From positions 1-33,283 of the forward strand of contig JAQSXM010000002.1 in the NCBI GenBank assembly GCA_029256645.1: a stretch of 33,283 nt of DNA, written 5' to 3'. This document shows, piece after piece, positions 16,726 to 25,096 of this stretch. A model generated the notes under the pieces. It saw only the letters and a list, made by a program, of their open reading frames with translations, made no database searches and was not told where the DNA came from. How positions within the stretch are numbered: the first letter of the stretch is position 1; each line of letters opens with the position of its first letter. The stretch comes from Sporomusa sp. Lineage in GTDB: Bacteria; Bacillota_C; Negativicutes; Sporomusales; Sporomusaceae. A program made the position numbers and the translations under genes.

Positions 16726-17043
16726 ATGCATCTGAGTCCGATGGAAAAAGATAAACTATTAATATATGTTGCCGGGCAGGTGGCGCGGGAACGGCTGAAC
16801 CGGGGCCTGAAGCTCAATTATCCTGAGGCTGTAGCCTTGATAACTGCCGAGTTGCTTGAGCGCATTCGCGATGGTTATAGTGTGGCCGAGCTTATGGCAA
16901 TGGGAACTGCCATATTAGGGTATGAGCAGGTTATGGAAGGCGTGCCGGAGATGGTTGATGAAATTCAGATCGAGGGAACTTTTCCCGATGGCACCAAATT
17001 GGTTACCGTGCATCATCCGATTCGCTTAGCAAGGAGGACTTAA
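16726..17043 (+). CDS. ureA: urease gamma subunit UreA
   Basis: Smallest structural subunit of urease (urea to ammonia and carbamate), 105 residues, slightly longer than the usual 100. The family start ([27 protein letters not shown]) and the block [21 protein letters not shown] are nearly canonical. The end ([16 protein letters not shown]) is also typical. A GGGGG-rich ribosome site precedes the ATG. Three bases separate it from ureB. Confidence 0.96.
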   Translation: MHLSPMEKDKLLIYVAGQVARERLNRGLKLNYPEAVALITAELLERIRDGYSVAELMAMGTAILGYEQVMEGVPEMVDEIQIEGTFPDGTKLVTVHHPIRLARRT

Positions 17044-17045
17044 TT

Positions 17046-17399
17046 ATGATACCGGGTGAACTGATATTGGCAAATGAGGATATTAGCGCCAACTGTAATC
17101 TGGCAATTGATAGAATAATAGTAGAAAATACCGGTGACCGGCCCATCCAGGTCGGTTCTCACTTTCATTTTTTTGAGGTCAACAGGTACTTGGAATTTGA
17201 TCGAACTATGGTCTGGGGGATGCGGCTTAATATTCCTTCGGGAACAGCTGTGCGTTTCGAGCCTGGCGAGAGCCGCACCGTTGAGCTTGTCCAATTTTCC
17301 GGTACAGGTCCCTGGTATGGTGCCAATAACTTAACAGCAGGCTCGGCCGACAAGCAGCAATGTATTGACAAGGCCAGAGAAAAGGGATTTATAAAATAG
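17046..17399 (+). CDS. ureB: urease beta subunit UreB
   Basis: Second structural subunit of urease, 117 residues. The signature [26 protein letters not shown] and the following [24 protein letters not shown] are standard. The C-terminus is about 15 residues longer than the shortest family members, with [13 protein letters not shown] and a charged tail. It is separate from ureA, not fused as in Helicobacter. The tight spacing to ureA and 29 bases to ureC fit one operon. Confidence 0.95.
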   Translation: MIPGELILANEDISANCNLAIDRIIVENTGDRPIQVGSHFHFFEVNRYLEFDRTMVWGMRLNIPSGTAVRFEPGESRTVELVQFSGTGPWYGANNLTAGSADKQQCIDKAREKGFIK

Positions 17400-17428
17400 C
17401 TTGTGCTAAGAGCTAAGGGGGGACTAGC

Positions 17429-19135
17429 GTGAGTTTAACCATGACAAGACGGCAGCATGCCGATATGTATGGACCGACTACAGGGGATAAAATCAGACTA
17501 GCTGATACTGAGCTATGGGCTGAAATTGAAAAAGACCTGACAAAACCGGGCGATGAAGCCAAATTTGGCGGCGGCAAGGTTATCCGCGACGGTATGGGCC
17601 AGGACCCGGAGGCTCTTGCCGAAGCCATGGACCTTGTTATCACCAACGCGGTGATTATTGATCATTGGGGGATTATCAAGGCCGATATCGGCATTAAAGA
17701 CGGCCGGATTTACGGGCTCGGTCAAGCCGGTAATCCGAAAACCATGGCTGGTGTCAGCCTTCCCATCGGCGCCGGCACAGAGGTTATTGCCGGGGAGAAT
17801 TACATCGTTACCGCCGGCGGCATAGACTCGCACATTCACTTCATTTGCCCCCAGCAAATCGAAGCAGCCATTTCCTCAGGCATTACAACTATGCTGGGTG
17901 GTGGTACCGGTCCGGCAGCAGGCACCAATGCTACCACCTGTACACCCGGTGAATGGAATATGTACCGCATGCTGCAGGCGGCAGAAGCTTTTCCCATCAA
18001 TCTTGGCTTTTTTGGTAAAGGAAACAATTCGTGTCCTGAGGCCTTAGTCGCCCAGGTTAAATCCGGGGCAATCGGGCTCAAATTACACGAAGACTGGGGT
18101 TCTACTCCGGCAGCCATTGACTGTTGTCTTAAGGTGGCTGATGAGTTTGATGTTCAGGTTGCCATTCATACCGACACGCTCAATGAAGCCGGCTTTGTCG
18201 AAGATACCATTACGGCCATTGCCGGCCGGACGATCCATACCTTCCACACCGAAGGCGCCGGCGGCGGCCATGCACCAGACATTATTAAGGTAGCTTCACT
18301 GCCGAACGTCCTGCCGTCTTCCACCAATCCTACCAGACCGTTTACCCTGAATACCCTGGAAGAACACTTAGATATGCTGATGGTCTGCCACCATCTGGAC
18401 CGCAATGTTCCGGAAGACGTTGCTTTCGCTGATTCGCGCATTCGCCCGGAAACAATTGCTGCCGAAGATATCCTGCACGACCTGGGGGTTATTTCCATGA
18501 TGTCTTCAGATTCCCAGGCTATGGGGCGGGTTGGTGAGGTTATAATCCGGACATGGCAGACAGCCCATAAGATGAAGCTGCAGCGGGGAGCGTTAGCAGG
18601 CGACGGTTTGCATAAGGATAACAACCGTATTAAGCGGTATATCAGCAAATATACCATTAATCCCGCCATAACTCACGGTATCAGTCAGCTTGTCGGTTCG
18701 GTAGAGCAAGGAAAACTGGCAGACCTGGTATTGTGGCAGCCGAAGTTTTTTGGGGTGAAGCCAGCCCTGGTTATTAAGGGCGGCTTGATCATGAATGCGG
18801 CGATGGGTGACGCTAACGCTTCGATTCCTACACCCCAGCCGGTCATTCAGCGCCCGATGTTTGCTGCTTTTGGCAAGGCTATTGCCAGTTGTGCAGTTAC
18901 TTTTATTTCGCAGGCTGCCGCTGCGCTCAAGTTATCAGAGCGGCTCAGACTTGAGAAACAACTGGTACCTGTTAGTAACTGCCGCAATATTGGCAAACAG
19001 GATATGAAGCATAACTTTGCAACCCCCGATATTGCCGTTGATCCGGAAACCTATCAGGTTACCGCTGATGGCCAGGCGCTGGTCTGTGAACCACTGGCAG
19101 AATTGCCTTTGGCTCAGCGGTATTTCCTATTCTAA
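17429..19135 (+). CDS. ureC: urease alpha (catalytic) subunit UreC
   Basis: Catalytic subunit carrying the dinickel centre, 568 residues, the usual length. All active-site residues are visible: His135 and His137 (GGIDSHIHF), the carbamylated Lys218 and His220 (GLKLHEDWG), His247 (AIHTDTLNE), His273 ([11 protein letters not shown]), the flap Cys320-His321 (MVCHH) and the nickel ligand Asp361 ([11 protein letters not shown]). The GTG at 17429 is favoured by AGGGGGG (17415-17421); an ATG twelve bases on is possible. The sequence should be fully active once nickel is loaded by UreDEFG. Confidence 0.97.
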   Translation: MSLTMTRRQHADMYGPTTGDKIRLADTELWAEIEKDLTKPGDEAKFGGGKVIRDGMGQDPEALAEAMDLVITNAVIIDHWGIIKADIGIKDGRIYGLGQAGNPKTMAGVSLPIGAGTEVIAGENYIVTAGGIDSHIHFICPQQIEAAISSGITTMLGGGTGPAAGTNATTCTPGEWNMYRMLQAAEAFPINLGFFGKGNNSCPEALVAQVKSGAIGLKLHEDWGSTPAAIDCCLKVADEFDVQVAIHTDTLNEAGFVEDTITAIAGRTIHTFHTEGAGGGHAPDIIKVASLPNVLPSSTNPTRPFTLNTLEEHLDMLMVCHHLDRNVPEDVAFADSRIRPETIAAEDILHDLGVISMMSSDSQAMGRVGEVIIRTWQTAHKMKLQRGALAGDGLHKDNNRIKRYISKYTINPAITHGISQLVGSVEQGKLADLVLWQPKFFGVKPALVIKGGLIMNAAMGDANASIPTPQPVIQRPMFAAFGKAIASCAVTFISQAAAALKLSERLRLEKQLVPVSNCRNIGKQDMKHNFATPDIAVDPETYQVTADGQALVCEPLAELPLAQRYFLF

Positions 19136-19167
19136 ATTGAAACTAATGTAACAAGGAGTAAGTCGCT

Positions 19168-19599
19168 ATGATTATTCATCAGGTTGTAGGCAAGCTGGCA
19201 GAGTTAAATTTGGGTCATCATCATGGAAACACGGACTTTACTATCGAAAGAGTGATACTGTCCTGGGATGAGCTTCATAAGCGAATTTTGCGTAAAACTA
19301 CCGATGTCGGCCGGGAAATCGGCATACAGCTTGAGAACGGACATTTACATCCCGGCGATATTTTGCATCGCGAGGGTAAGCATGTAATCATTGTGGAAGT
19401 CAAAGCCGAAGCTGTTTTGGTTGTGTCTGTCGGCACTATGCGTAATATGGGTCTGGCGGCTCATGCCATCGGTAACATGCATGCTCCGGTCGAGATAACG
19501 GCAGAAACAATTATTACACCGTATAATTCTGTGTTAGCGGTTCAACTGCAGAAATTGGGTTTAGAAACACAAGTGGAAAATCGGCCTTTTGCCCCATGA
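19168..19599 (+). CDS. ureE: urease accessory nickel chaperone UreE
   Basis: Supplies nickel to the UreDFG-apo-urease complex; 143 residues. The nickel-site motif GNMHAPVEI near residues 110-118 and the N-terminal substrate-like domain fit UreE. There is no His-rich C-terminal tail as in Klebsiella; instead a short LGHHHG cluster sits near residue 16. Nickel storage capacity is therefore probably small. Its last four bases overlap ureF (ATGA), suggesting coupled translation. Confidence 0.93.
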   Translation: MIIHQVVGKLAELNLGHHHGNTDFTIERVILSWDELHKRILRKTTDVGREIGIQLENGHLHPGDILHREGKHVIIVEVKAEAVLVVSVGTMRNMGLAAHAIGNMHAPVEITAETIITPYNSVLAVQLQKLGLETQVENRPFAP

Positions 19600-20273
19600 G
19601 CAGCCAGCATTCATTACAAGCAAGACTAAGGCTAATGCAGCTCGCCGATTCGGCTTTTCCTTCAGGAAGTTTTACACAGTCGTTTGGGCTGGAAACGTTT
19701 ATTCAACGTGGTGATATTAACAACAGCCAACACTTGACCAGCTATATGGCAACCTATCTCTACTATACCTGGCGCGCTACTGATTTGTTGGCGGTCAGGC
19801 TTGCCTGGCAGGCAGCCCGGACGCTGAACATGAACAAGCTGATTGTTTTAGATAAACGGCTTCATGCCATGAAACTACCTTATGAAAGCCGGGAGGGTAG
19901 TGTAAAAATGGGTAAGCGGCTAAGACAAATTTTAGGTGAAATCGACCAAGCGTATCAGCCTGCCGGCATGTTGCCTTGTTGCCATCATGCCATTGTATTT
20001 GGCCATTATGGTTCGATGGCTAGCGAGCTTGAGCCGCTGCTGGCAGCCTATGCCCATGCTGCCGTTGTTTCGTTAGTTGCCAATGGCGTACGGGCCATTC
20101 CGCTGGGGCAGACTGGCGGCCAGCAAGTCATTGCTCAGCTCCAGCCACTGGTAGAGGTGTGTATTAACTGGGCTTTAACGGCGACAGAACAGGAATGGGG
20201 CGGAAGCGCCCCGGCCTTTGACTGGGCTGGTATGGCTCATGAATGTTTATATTCACGAATCTTTATGTCATAG
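19596..20273 (+). CDS. ureF: urease accessory protein UreF
   Basis: Part of the UreD-UreF-UreG activation complex, gating GTP hydrolysis and nickel transfer; 225 residues. The start region (LMQLADSAFPSGSFTQSFGLETFIQRG) is the UreF hallmark, and the middle AAYAHAAVVSLVANGVRAIPLGQTGGQQ is also typical. It overlaps ureE by four bases and is followed after 12 bases by ureG. Confidence 0.94.
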   Translation: MSSQHSLQARLRLMQLADSAFPSGSFTQSFGLETFIQRGDINNSQHLTSYMATYLYYTWRATDLLAVRLAWQAARTLNMNKLIVLDKRLHAMKLPYESREGSVKMGKRLRQILGEIDQAYQPAGMLPCCHHAIVFGHYGSMASELEPLLAAYAHAAVVSLVANGVRAIPLGQTGGQQVIAQLQPLVEVCINWALTATEQEWGGSAPAFDWAGMAHECLYSRIFMS

Positions 20274-20285
20274 GAGGCCGAGGAA

Positions 20286-20897
20286 ATGAAACCCATTCGC
20301 ATTGGCGTAGGCGGACCGGTAGGTTCGGGAAAAACGGCCCTGATTGAAAAATTAACCCGTTACCTGGCGGCGGAGTTTAGCTTAGCGGTTATAACCAACG
20401 ATATTTTTACCAAGGAAGATGCTCAGTTTCTCTGTCGTAACGGCATTTTGCCCCCTGACCGGATTATTGGTGTCGAGACAGGCGGCTGTCCCCACACGGC
20501 CATACGGGAAGATGCTTCCATGAATCTTGAAGCAATCGAAGCTTTACTGGAGCGCCATCCCGGCCTGGAGATTATTTTTGTAGAAAGCGGCGGTGATAAT
20601 CTGGCGGCAACCTTTAGTCCGGAACTAGTTGATGTGGCCATCTACATTATTGATGTAGCGCAAGGGGAAAAGATTCCCCGCAAAGGTGGCCCGGGCATTA
20701 CCCGCTCAGACCTGCTGATTATTAATAAAATTGATTTGGCCCCGTATGTTGGTGCCAGTCTGGAAGTTATGGCCGGCGATTCTCGCCGCATGCGCGGCGA
20801 GAGACCGTTTTTGTTTACAAACTTAAAGACCGAAGAAGGCCTTGCTGAAGTTTTGTCCTGGATTCGTCATAATGTCATTATGGCGGATATTGCCTGA
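20286..20897 (+). CDS. ureG: urease accessory GTPase UreG
   Basis: SIMIBI-class GTPase driving nickel insertion, 203 residues. The P-loop [13 protein letters not shown] is at 7-19, the nickel-binding Cys-Pro-His at 68-70 ([11 protein letters not shown]), [15 protein letters not shown] is the switch region, and NKIDLA is the guanine-specificity motif. The ribosome site AGGAGG is just upstream. The stop codon shares a base with the ureD start. Confidence 0.96.
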   Translation: MKPIRIGVGGPVGSGKTALIEKLTRYLAAEFSLAVITNDIFTKEDAQFLCRNGILPPDRIIGVETGGCPHTAIREDASMNLEAIEALLERHPGLEIIFVESGGDNLAATFSPELVDVAIYIIDVAQGEKIPRKGGPGITRSDLLIINKIDLAPYVGASLEVMAGDSRRMRGERPFLFTNLKTEEGLAEVLSWIRHNVIMADIA

Positions 20898-21775
20898 TGC
20901 TGGCCAGGTTAAAACAGGGCGTTATTCAGGCCGAGGTATCTTTAGTAAATGGGCGCAGCGTGATTAGTTCCCTGCGGCAGCGGATGCCGCTGCGTGTCTC
21001 CAGCCCGCTTTATCCTGTCAGTCAACAGACGGTAAGTTTTTTTATCATGAATCCTGCTGCTGGTCTTCTCCAGGGAGACCAGCATACTATTTATCTATGT
21101 GTTAAAGAAGGGGCGCAAGCTGTCGTTCTGGGTCAAGGGGCTACCAAGGTTTTTCGCTCCCCACAACGCAACTTTTCCCGGCAGTTTACGACAATCTGCA
21201 TAGAGGCCGGGGCAAGGCTGGAGTATCTGCCGGATGTGGTCATTCCCTTTGCGGAAAGCTGTCTGCTAAGCAGAACCAACATCTTGGTTTCAAGCAAGGC
21301 CTCGGCACTGTTTTGGGAAATTAACGCCCCCGGCCGTGTCGCTCGTCAGGAGCTTTTTGCCTATCATAAACTGGATCAGCAGACCAATGTCTATAGTGAC
21401 CGGGAGTTAATTTTCAGCGACCGGTTTGTGCTTGAGCCGTCAAGTATTCCTTCTGAGTTGCAGTCCTGGCACAATCCTCTTGGCCTGGTACATGGTTATA
21501 CGCATACCGGTACCTTTTGGACCATTGACCCTAATGCCGAACAGGCAATAGGCCAGGTGCTGCAGCGAAATACTGAAGAGGAAGAAGGTTATCTTGAGAA
21601 AATAGCCGGCAAATACAGTGTACTGCTGGCCGGTACTAAACTTACCAGACAGGCCTATTGTTTTCGGGCATTAGGGCGCAGTGCCGACAATATTCAGGCA
21701 GCCTTCAAAGAACTATGGCAGTTTTTCCGTAACCGGTTATTTAACCAACCGGCCTGGCCGTGGCGAAAGTACTGA
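20897..21775 (+). CDS. ureD: urease accessory protein UreD (UreH)
   Basis: Scaffold of the urease activation complex that contacts apo-urease; 292 residues. Family features include NPAAGLLQGDQ near residue 52, VVLGQGATKVFRS, and LEYLPDVVIPFAESCLLSRT. It is the last gene of the ureABCEFGD run and overlaps ureG by one base (TGATG). No nickel permease gene follows. No clear T-run terminator is seen after the stop; the first stable hairpin is at 21926-21953. Confidence 0.93.
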   Translation: MLARLKQGVIQAEVSLVNGRSVISSLRQRMPLRVSSPLYPVSQQTVSFFIMNPAAGLLQGDQHTIYLCVKEGAQAVVLGQGATKVFRSPQRNFSRQFTTICIEAGARLEYLPDVVIPFAESCLLSRTNILVSSKASALFWEINAPGRVARQELFAYHKLDQQTNVYSDRELIFSDRFVLEPSSIPSELQSWHNPLGLVHGYTHTGTFWTIDPNAEQAIGQVLQRNTEEEEGYLEKIAGKYSVLLAGTKLTRQAYCFRALGRSADNIQAAFKELWQFFRNRLFNQPAWPWRKY

Positions 21776-22151
21776 GTCACGAGTTGCTCATAGCTGTAAC
21801 CATCGCCGGTTACAGCATAAATGTTGCCAAAGACATCACCTTAAACCCTCATTTACATAAGTTCAAAGATTTTTCGCCGTTAACAATGATACGGATCGCC
21901 GCCACCATTCATATGTACAAAAAGGACGAGGAACACTTCGACGTGCTCCTCGTAGATAACAATCATGGCTTTGTCTAGAGCGGTGGCGATATTGTCAAGA
22001 TTGTTTAAATATCGGCAAGTTTCCTCTCGAAAGCCGTGTTTTCTTCTCAATAGAGTGTGCAGGAATAAAATGAATAATAGCGAATACGATAATAGAATAT
22101 TTTTATAATTTAACTATAATTAATCTATTGCAAATCTATGATAGGTGGTTT
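21776..22151 (+). other. spacer after urease operon with one strong hairpin and AT-rich promoter region
   Basis: A near-perfect stem-loop spans 21926-21953: ACGAGGA pairs with TCCTCGT and CAC with GTG around TTCGAC. It has no T-run. A 72-codon frame from a GTG at 21760 crosses it but lacks a ribosome site and overlaps ureD. From about 22080 the sequence is AT-rich, with TATAAT at 22104-22109 as a possible -10 for the gene at 22152. Confidence 0.4.
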
Positions 22152-22928
22152 ATGAAAGATAAAATAGTTGTTGGTATTGATGCTGGTTCTTCGGCGATTA
22201 AAATTAGCTTATACGATGGTGAAACATTCGAAAACAGCCTCAGTCCATCCAGCTGGAACCCGAAAGAACAGGCTGCCGGTTTGCTGGAGACCGTGCTTGC
22301 CGGACAAGGCCATACGCAAGCTGCATATATCGTGGGAACAGGTTATGGGCGGCTCAATCTACCGTTTGTAACCAAAGCCATGACAGAAATAACCTGCCAT
22401 GCCAGAGGGGCAGGTTATTTATTGCCTGAGGCCAGGACGGTCATTGACATTGGCGGACAGGATGCTAAAGCCATTAGGGTAGATGACTGTGGTAAGGTTC
22501 AGGATTTTGTTATGAATGATAAATGTGCAGCCGGGACAGGCCGGTTTTTGCAGGTTATGGCTAATGCGTTGGGGCTTGATGTTGCTGATATTGGGAGTAT
22601 TGAGGCCGATGCTGGCGGCCAGGTGTGTACGATAAACTCTATGTGTACAGTATTTGCCGAATCTGAGGTTATCGGTCTTGTTAATCGAGGTGTTTCCCGT
22701 GAAGCGATCATTGCCGCTTTATACACTTCGATTGCTAACCGGGTGGCAGTTATGGCAGCCGCGATTCAACCGCTGGCGCCGGTTGCTTTCACCGGCGGTG
22801 TGGCTCAAAACAGGGCACTCAGGCTGCAGCTTGAGGCCAGGCTGGGTTTGCCGGTTATTACCTCGGTCCAGGCGATATTTGCCGGATCAATTGGGGCGGC
22901 ATTATATGCCTGGGATGCTGCCAGGTAG
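22152..22928 (+). CDS. ASKHA activator ATPase of 2-hydroxyacyl-CoA dehydratase/double-cubane reductase type
   Basis: ATP-dependent electron donor (archerase type) of the BadF/HgdC family, 258 residues. The ASKHA start GIDAGSSAIKISLYD, DIGGQDAKAI in the middle and TGGVAQNRAL at the end are the nucleotide-site motifs. The two Cys that bridge a [4Fe-4S] cluster across the homodimer are present (NDKCAAGTGRF and NSMCTVFAESE). The ATG at 22152 has AGGTGG only three bases upstream, which is short. The next gene encodes one HgdB-like protein, not two. That pairing is the one seen for double-cubane cluster proteins (YjiL/YjiM type), so this is probably its reductase. Confidence 0.9.
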   Translation: MKDKIVVGIDAGSSAIKISLYDGETFENSLSPSSWNPKEQAAGLLETVLAGQGHTQAAYIVGTGYGRLNLPFVTKAMTEITCHARGAGYLLPEARTVIDIGGQDAKAIRVDDCGKVQDFVMNDKCAAGTGRFLQVMANALGLDVADIGSIEADAGGQVCTINSMCTVFAESEVIGLVNRGVSREAIIAALYTSIANRVAVMAAAIQPLAPVAFTGGVAQNRALRLQLEARLGLPVITSVQAIFAGSIGAALYAWDAAR

Positions 22929-22963
22929 TTTTTATTAAATACAGATAAATGGGGGAGAAGTTA

Positions 22964-24073
22964 ATGGCAGATGCGTTTACTATGCTCAAAGATATTAAGG
23001 AAACAGGGAAAAAAGTTGTAGGTTTTTACTGTGTTTATGCCCCGCAGGAACTGGTGCTGGCGGCCGGTGCTTTGGGGTTTTCCCTGTGTGCAACCAAAGA
23101 AGAAGGAATCCCTGACGGCGAAAAAACACTGCCGCGCAACTTTTGCCCGCTCATCAAGTCTTCCTATGGTCTGGCGGTAACCGATAAGTGCCCCTATTTT
23201 CTATATGCGGACCTTATTATTGGCGAAACAACCTGCGACGGTAAGAAAAAAATGTTTGAGCTTATGAAAACCTTTAAGCCTGTGCATGTAATGAAAATGC
23301 CCCAGAGTTATCTTGACGAAAGTGATAAGGCTTATTGGCTAAATGAGGTAAGGCTATTAAAAGAGCTTCTGGAAGCTGAGCTTGGCACTACAATTACTGA
23401 TGAAAAATTGCAGGACGCGATAAAAGTACTTAATGAAGAACGCCGGCTGATGCAGCAGCTGGCAGAATATATGAAAAATGACCCGGTACCAATGACTGGA
23501 CAAGACTTCCTGAAGCTTCTCTGGGGCCGGAATTTCGTAACAGACCGGACTGAGTTCGCCGAGCAAATTAAGGCTGTTATCAGTGATATTGAGGATAGCG
23601 TAGCCAACGGAGAAGCTGCAAAGCCTAAAGGGGCAAAACGGATTTTGGTTACCGGTGTGCCGACAGGCGTAGGTGCTGACAAGGTGATAAAGATTGTAGA
23701 AGACTGTGATGCGGCTGTTGTGTACATTGAAAACTGTTCAGGGATGAAGCAGTATGTTACGCTTGTAGACGAAACAAAGCCACCCCTTGTTGCTATTGCC
23801 GAAAAATATCTGGCAATTCCCTGTTCATGTATGAGCCCGAATCCTACCCGTATGCAGCAGCTTGTCCAATTGGTTAAGGATTACCGCGTTGACGGTGTTG
23901 TTGATATTACCTGGCAGGGCTGCCATACCTACAATGTTGAGAGCCGGGTAGTCAAAGAGTTTCTAAAACAGAACGGTAATACCCCATTTCTGCAGATAGA
24001 GACCGATTATTCCCAGGGTGACGTTGAGCAAATTAAAACAAGGGTACAGGCTTTTCTGGAGATGATGGCCTAA
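22964..24073 (+). CDS. double-cubane-cluster-type anaerobic reductase (HgdB/YjiM family)
   Basis: A 369-residue member of the 2-hydroxyacyl-CoA dehydratase D-component family, most like the double-cubane cluster protein first described from Carboxydothermus, which reduces small molecules such as acetylene with electrons from an ATP-driven activator. Cysteines lie at 23 (YCVYAPQEL), 42, 61 (NFCPLIKSS), 76, 91 (ETTCDGKKK), 248, 258 (ENCSGMKQY), 287, 289 (PCSCMSPNP) and 320 (WQGCHTY). They supply more than enough ligands for an [8Fe-9S] centre. A single subunit next to one activator, without CoA-transferase or a second subunit, argues against amino-acid fermentation. Ribosome site GGGGGAG, start at 22964. 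The physiological substrate is unknown. Confidence 0.82.
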   Translation: MADAFTMLKDIKETGKKVVGFYCVYAPQELVLAAGALGFSLCATKEEGIPDGEKTLPRNFCPLIKSSYGLAVTDKCPYFLYADLIIGETTCDGKKKMFELMKTFKPVHVMKMPQSYLDESDKAYWLNEVRLLKELLEAELGTTITDEKLQDAIKVLNEERRLMQQLAEYMKNDPVPMTGQDFLKLLWGRNFVTDRTEFAEQIKAVISDIEDSVANGEAAKPKGAKRILVTGVPTGVGADKVIKIVEDCDAAVVYIENCSGMKQYVTLVDETKPPLVAIAEKYLAIPCSCMSPNPTRMQQLVQLVKDYRVDGVVDITWQGCHTYNVESRVVKEFLKQNGNTPFLQIETDYSQGDVEQIKTRVQAFLEMMA

Positions 24074-24075
24074 AC

Positions 24076-24711
24076 TTAGCTGCGCTGCCGGCAAACGCTC
24101 TCAACAGGACAGCCCTCGCAGGAGGGCTTCTTTTTGCAATGTCGCTTGGCATGCTCAACAATAAGACCATGAAATTCACCATAGAGATACACATCCCTGG
24201 GCAGATTTTCCTCAATCTTCAGCCGCAAGCCGTCATAGGTACTGGGTATATCATAACCAATCCTGTGTAATATGCGTTTCGTATAGGTATCCACCACAAA
24301 AAAGGGTTTGTTCAGGGCATATAACAAGATAGAATCAGCGGTTTCCCTGCCGACACCTTTTACGGCAAGCAGTTCAGTCCGGAGTACTTCGCCGTCGCTT
24401 GCGGCTGCTTTTTCAATATTGTACCCATAGCCCGCATACCATTGTGTCAGTGCTTTTAGTTTGACGGCTTTTTGATTATAATAGCCACTGGAACGAATGA
24501 GCTGTGCCAGTTCGCCGAGATCTACCCCGGCGATAAAGGTTGGGGATAACCGGTCGCCTAAGTTGACTAAAGCCTTTTCCACATTGGTCCAGGTGGTGTT
24601 TTGCGTCAGGATGGCACCAACCATCATTTCAAAGGGTGTCTTGGCAGGCCACCAATTCCGTTGACCATAGGCATTCAGCAGGGTATTGTATAACTCATGT
24701 AATCCATTCAT
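24076..24711 (-). CDS. endonuclease III-related DNA glycosylase (MagIII/COG2231-like)
   Basis: HhH-GPD base-excision protein of 211 residues. The helix-hairpin-helix reads VKGVGRETADSILLYAL (about 118-134) with the catalytic Asp141 in VVDTYTKRI. The position that is the Schiff-base Lys in endonuclease III is Glu123 here, as in the monofunctional 3-methyladenine glycosylase group. The C-terminal [4Fe-4S] loop has Cys192, 198, 201 and 207. Start at 24711, with AAGGAG upstream on the minus strand; a longer frame to 24861 covers the metX promoter and is rejected. It is convergent with the double-cubane gene, with two bases between stops and no room for a separate terminator. Confidence 0.88.
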   Translation of the reverse strand: MNGLHELYNTLLNAYGQRNWWPAKTPFEMMVGAILTQNTTWTNVEKALVNLGDRLSPTFIAGVDLGELAQLIRSSGYYNQKAVKLKALTQWYAGYGYNIEKAAASDGEVLRTELLAVKGVGRETADSILLYALNKPFFVVDTYTKRILHRIGYDIPSTYDGLRLKIEENLPRDVYLYGEFHGLIVEHAKRHCKKKPSCEGCPVESVCRQRS

Positions 24712-24832
24712 AATAAGGCTCCTTACCTTTATGCCTGAGCGGCTTATTTTTGGGACGAAATCCATGTATCTATTATAATATGTTCGGCCTGAAAATTCCT
24801 CTCTTGGTTGCAGTAATATTTGCAGGATATAC

Positions 24833-24861
24833 TTGACAAATGGTTTCAGCTTCGATATCAT
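24833..24861 (+). promoter_or_regulatory. sigma-A promoter of the metX transcript
   Basis: TTGACA (24833-24838), 17 bases, TATCAT (24856-24861). Transcription would start near 24868, just upstream of the SAM aptamer. Confidence 0.75.
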
Positions 24862-24891
24862 TTATACAACTAGCCAATAATTTCATACTAA

Positions 24892-25003
24892 CTCTTATCC
24901 AGAGAGGTCGAGGGACTGGCCCGATGACACCCGGCAACCGGCGTATTTACGCGTAAGGTGCTAATTCCAGCAGGAATCAGTAGATATTCCTGGGAGATGA
25001 GAG
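24892..25003 (+). promoter_or_regulatory. SAM-I (S-box) riboswitch aptamer
   Basis: The conserved S-box elements are all visible: P1 arms CTCTTATC (24892-24899) and GATGAGAG (24996-25003), then AGAGAGGTCGAGGGACTGGCC, GATGACACCCGGCAACC, AAGGTGCTAATTCC and CAG before the closing arm. When SAM binds, P1 forms and the downstream terminator ends transcription. Without SAM, AGAGGGG (25002-25008) can pair with CCCCTCT (25028-25034) as an antiterminator. It controls metX. Confidence 0.97.
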
Positions 25004-25023
25004 GGGATTAGGTATATGTACAT

Positions 25024-25054
25024 ATGCCCCCTCTATGAGGGGGCATTTATTTTT
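25024..25054 (+). terminator. SAM-riboswitch expression-platform terminator
   Basis: ATGCCCCCT (25024-25032) pairs with AGGGGGCAT (25038-25046) around CTATG, followed by TTATTTTT. It lies between the aptamer and the metX ribosome site and shares bases with the predicted antiterminator. Confidence 0.93.
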
Positions 25055-25096
25055 ACATGTTAGCTACAAATAGCTTAAAAGAAGGGGGCGTAGTCC

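Noticed and set aside
21760..21978. A 72-codon frame starting with GTG inside the end of ureD
   Set aside because: No ribosome site, overlap with ureD, and a strong hairpin lies within it; coding is not supported.
22152..24073. A 2-hydroxyglutaryl-CoA dehydratase for glutamate fermentation
   Set aside because: Only one HgdB-like subunit is present, with no second subunit, CoA-transferase or dehydrogenase nearby.
24712..24861. N-terminal extension of the endonuclease III-related gene
   Set aside because: The extension covers the metX promoter, adds residues unlike the family, and a good ribosome site precedes the ATG at 24711.
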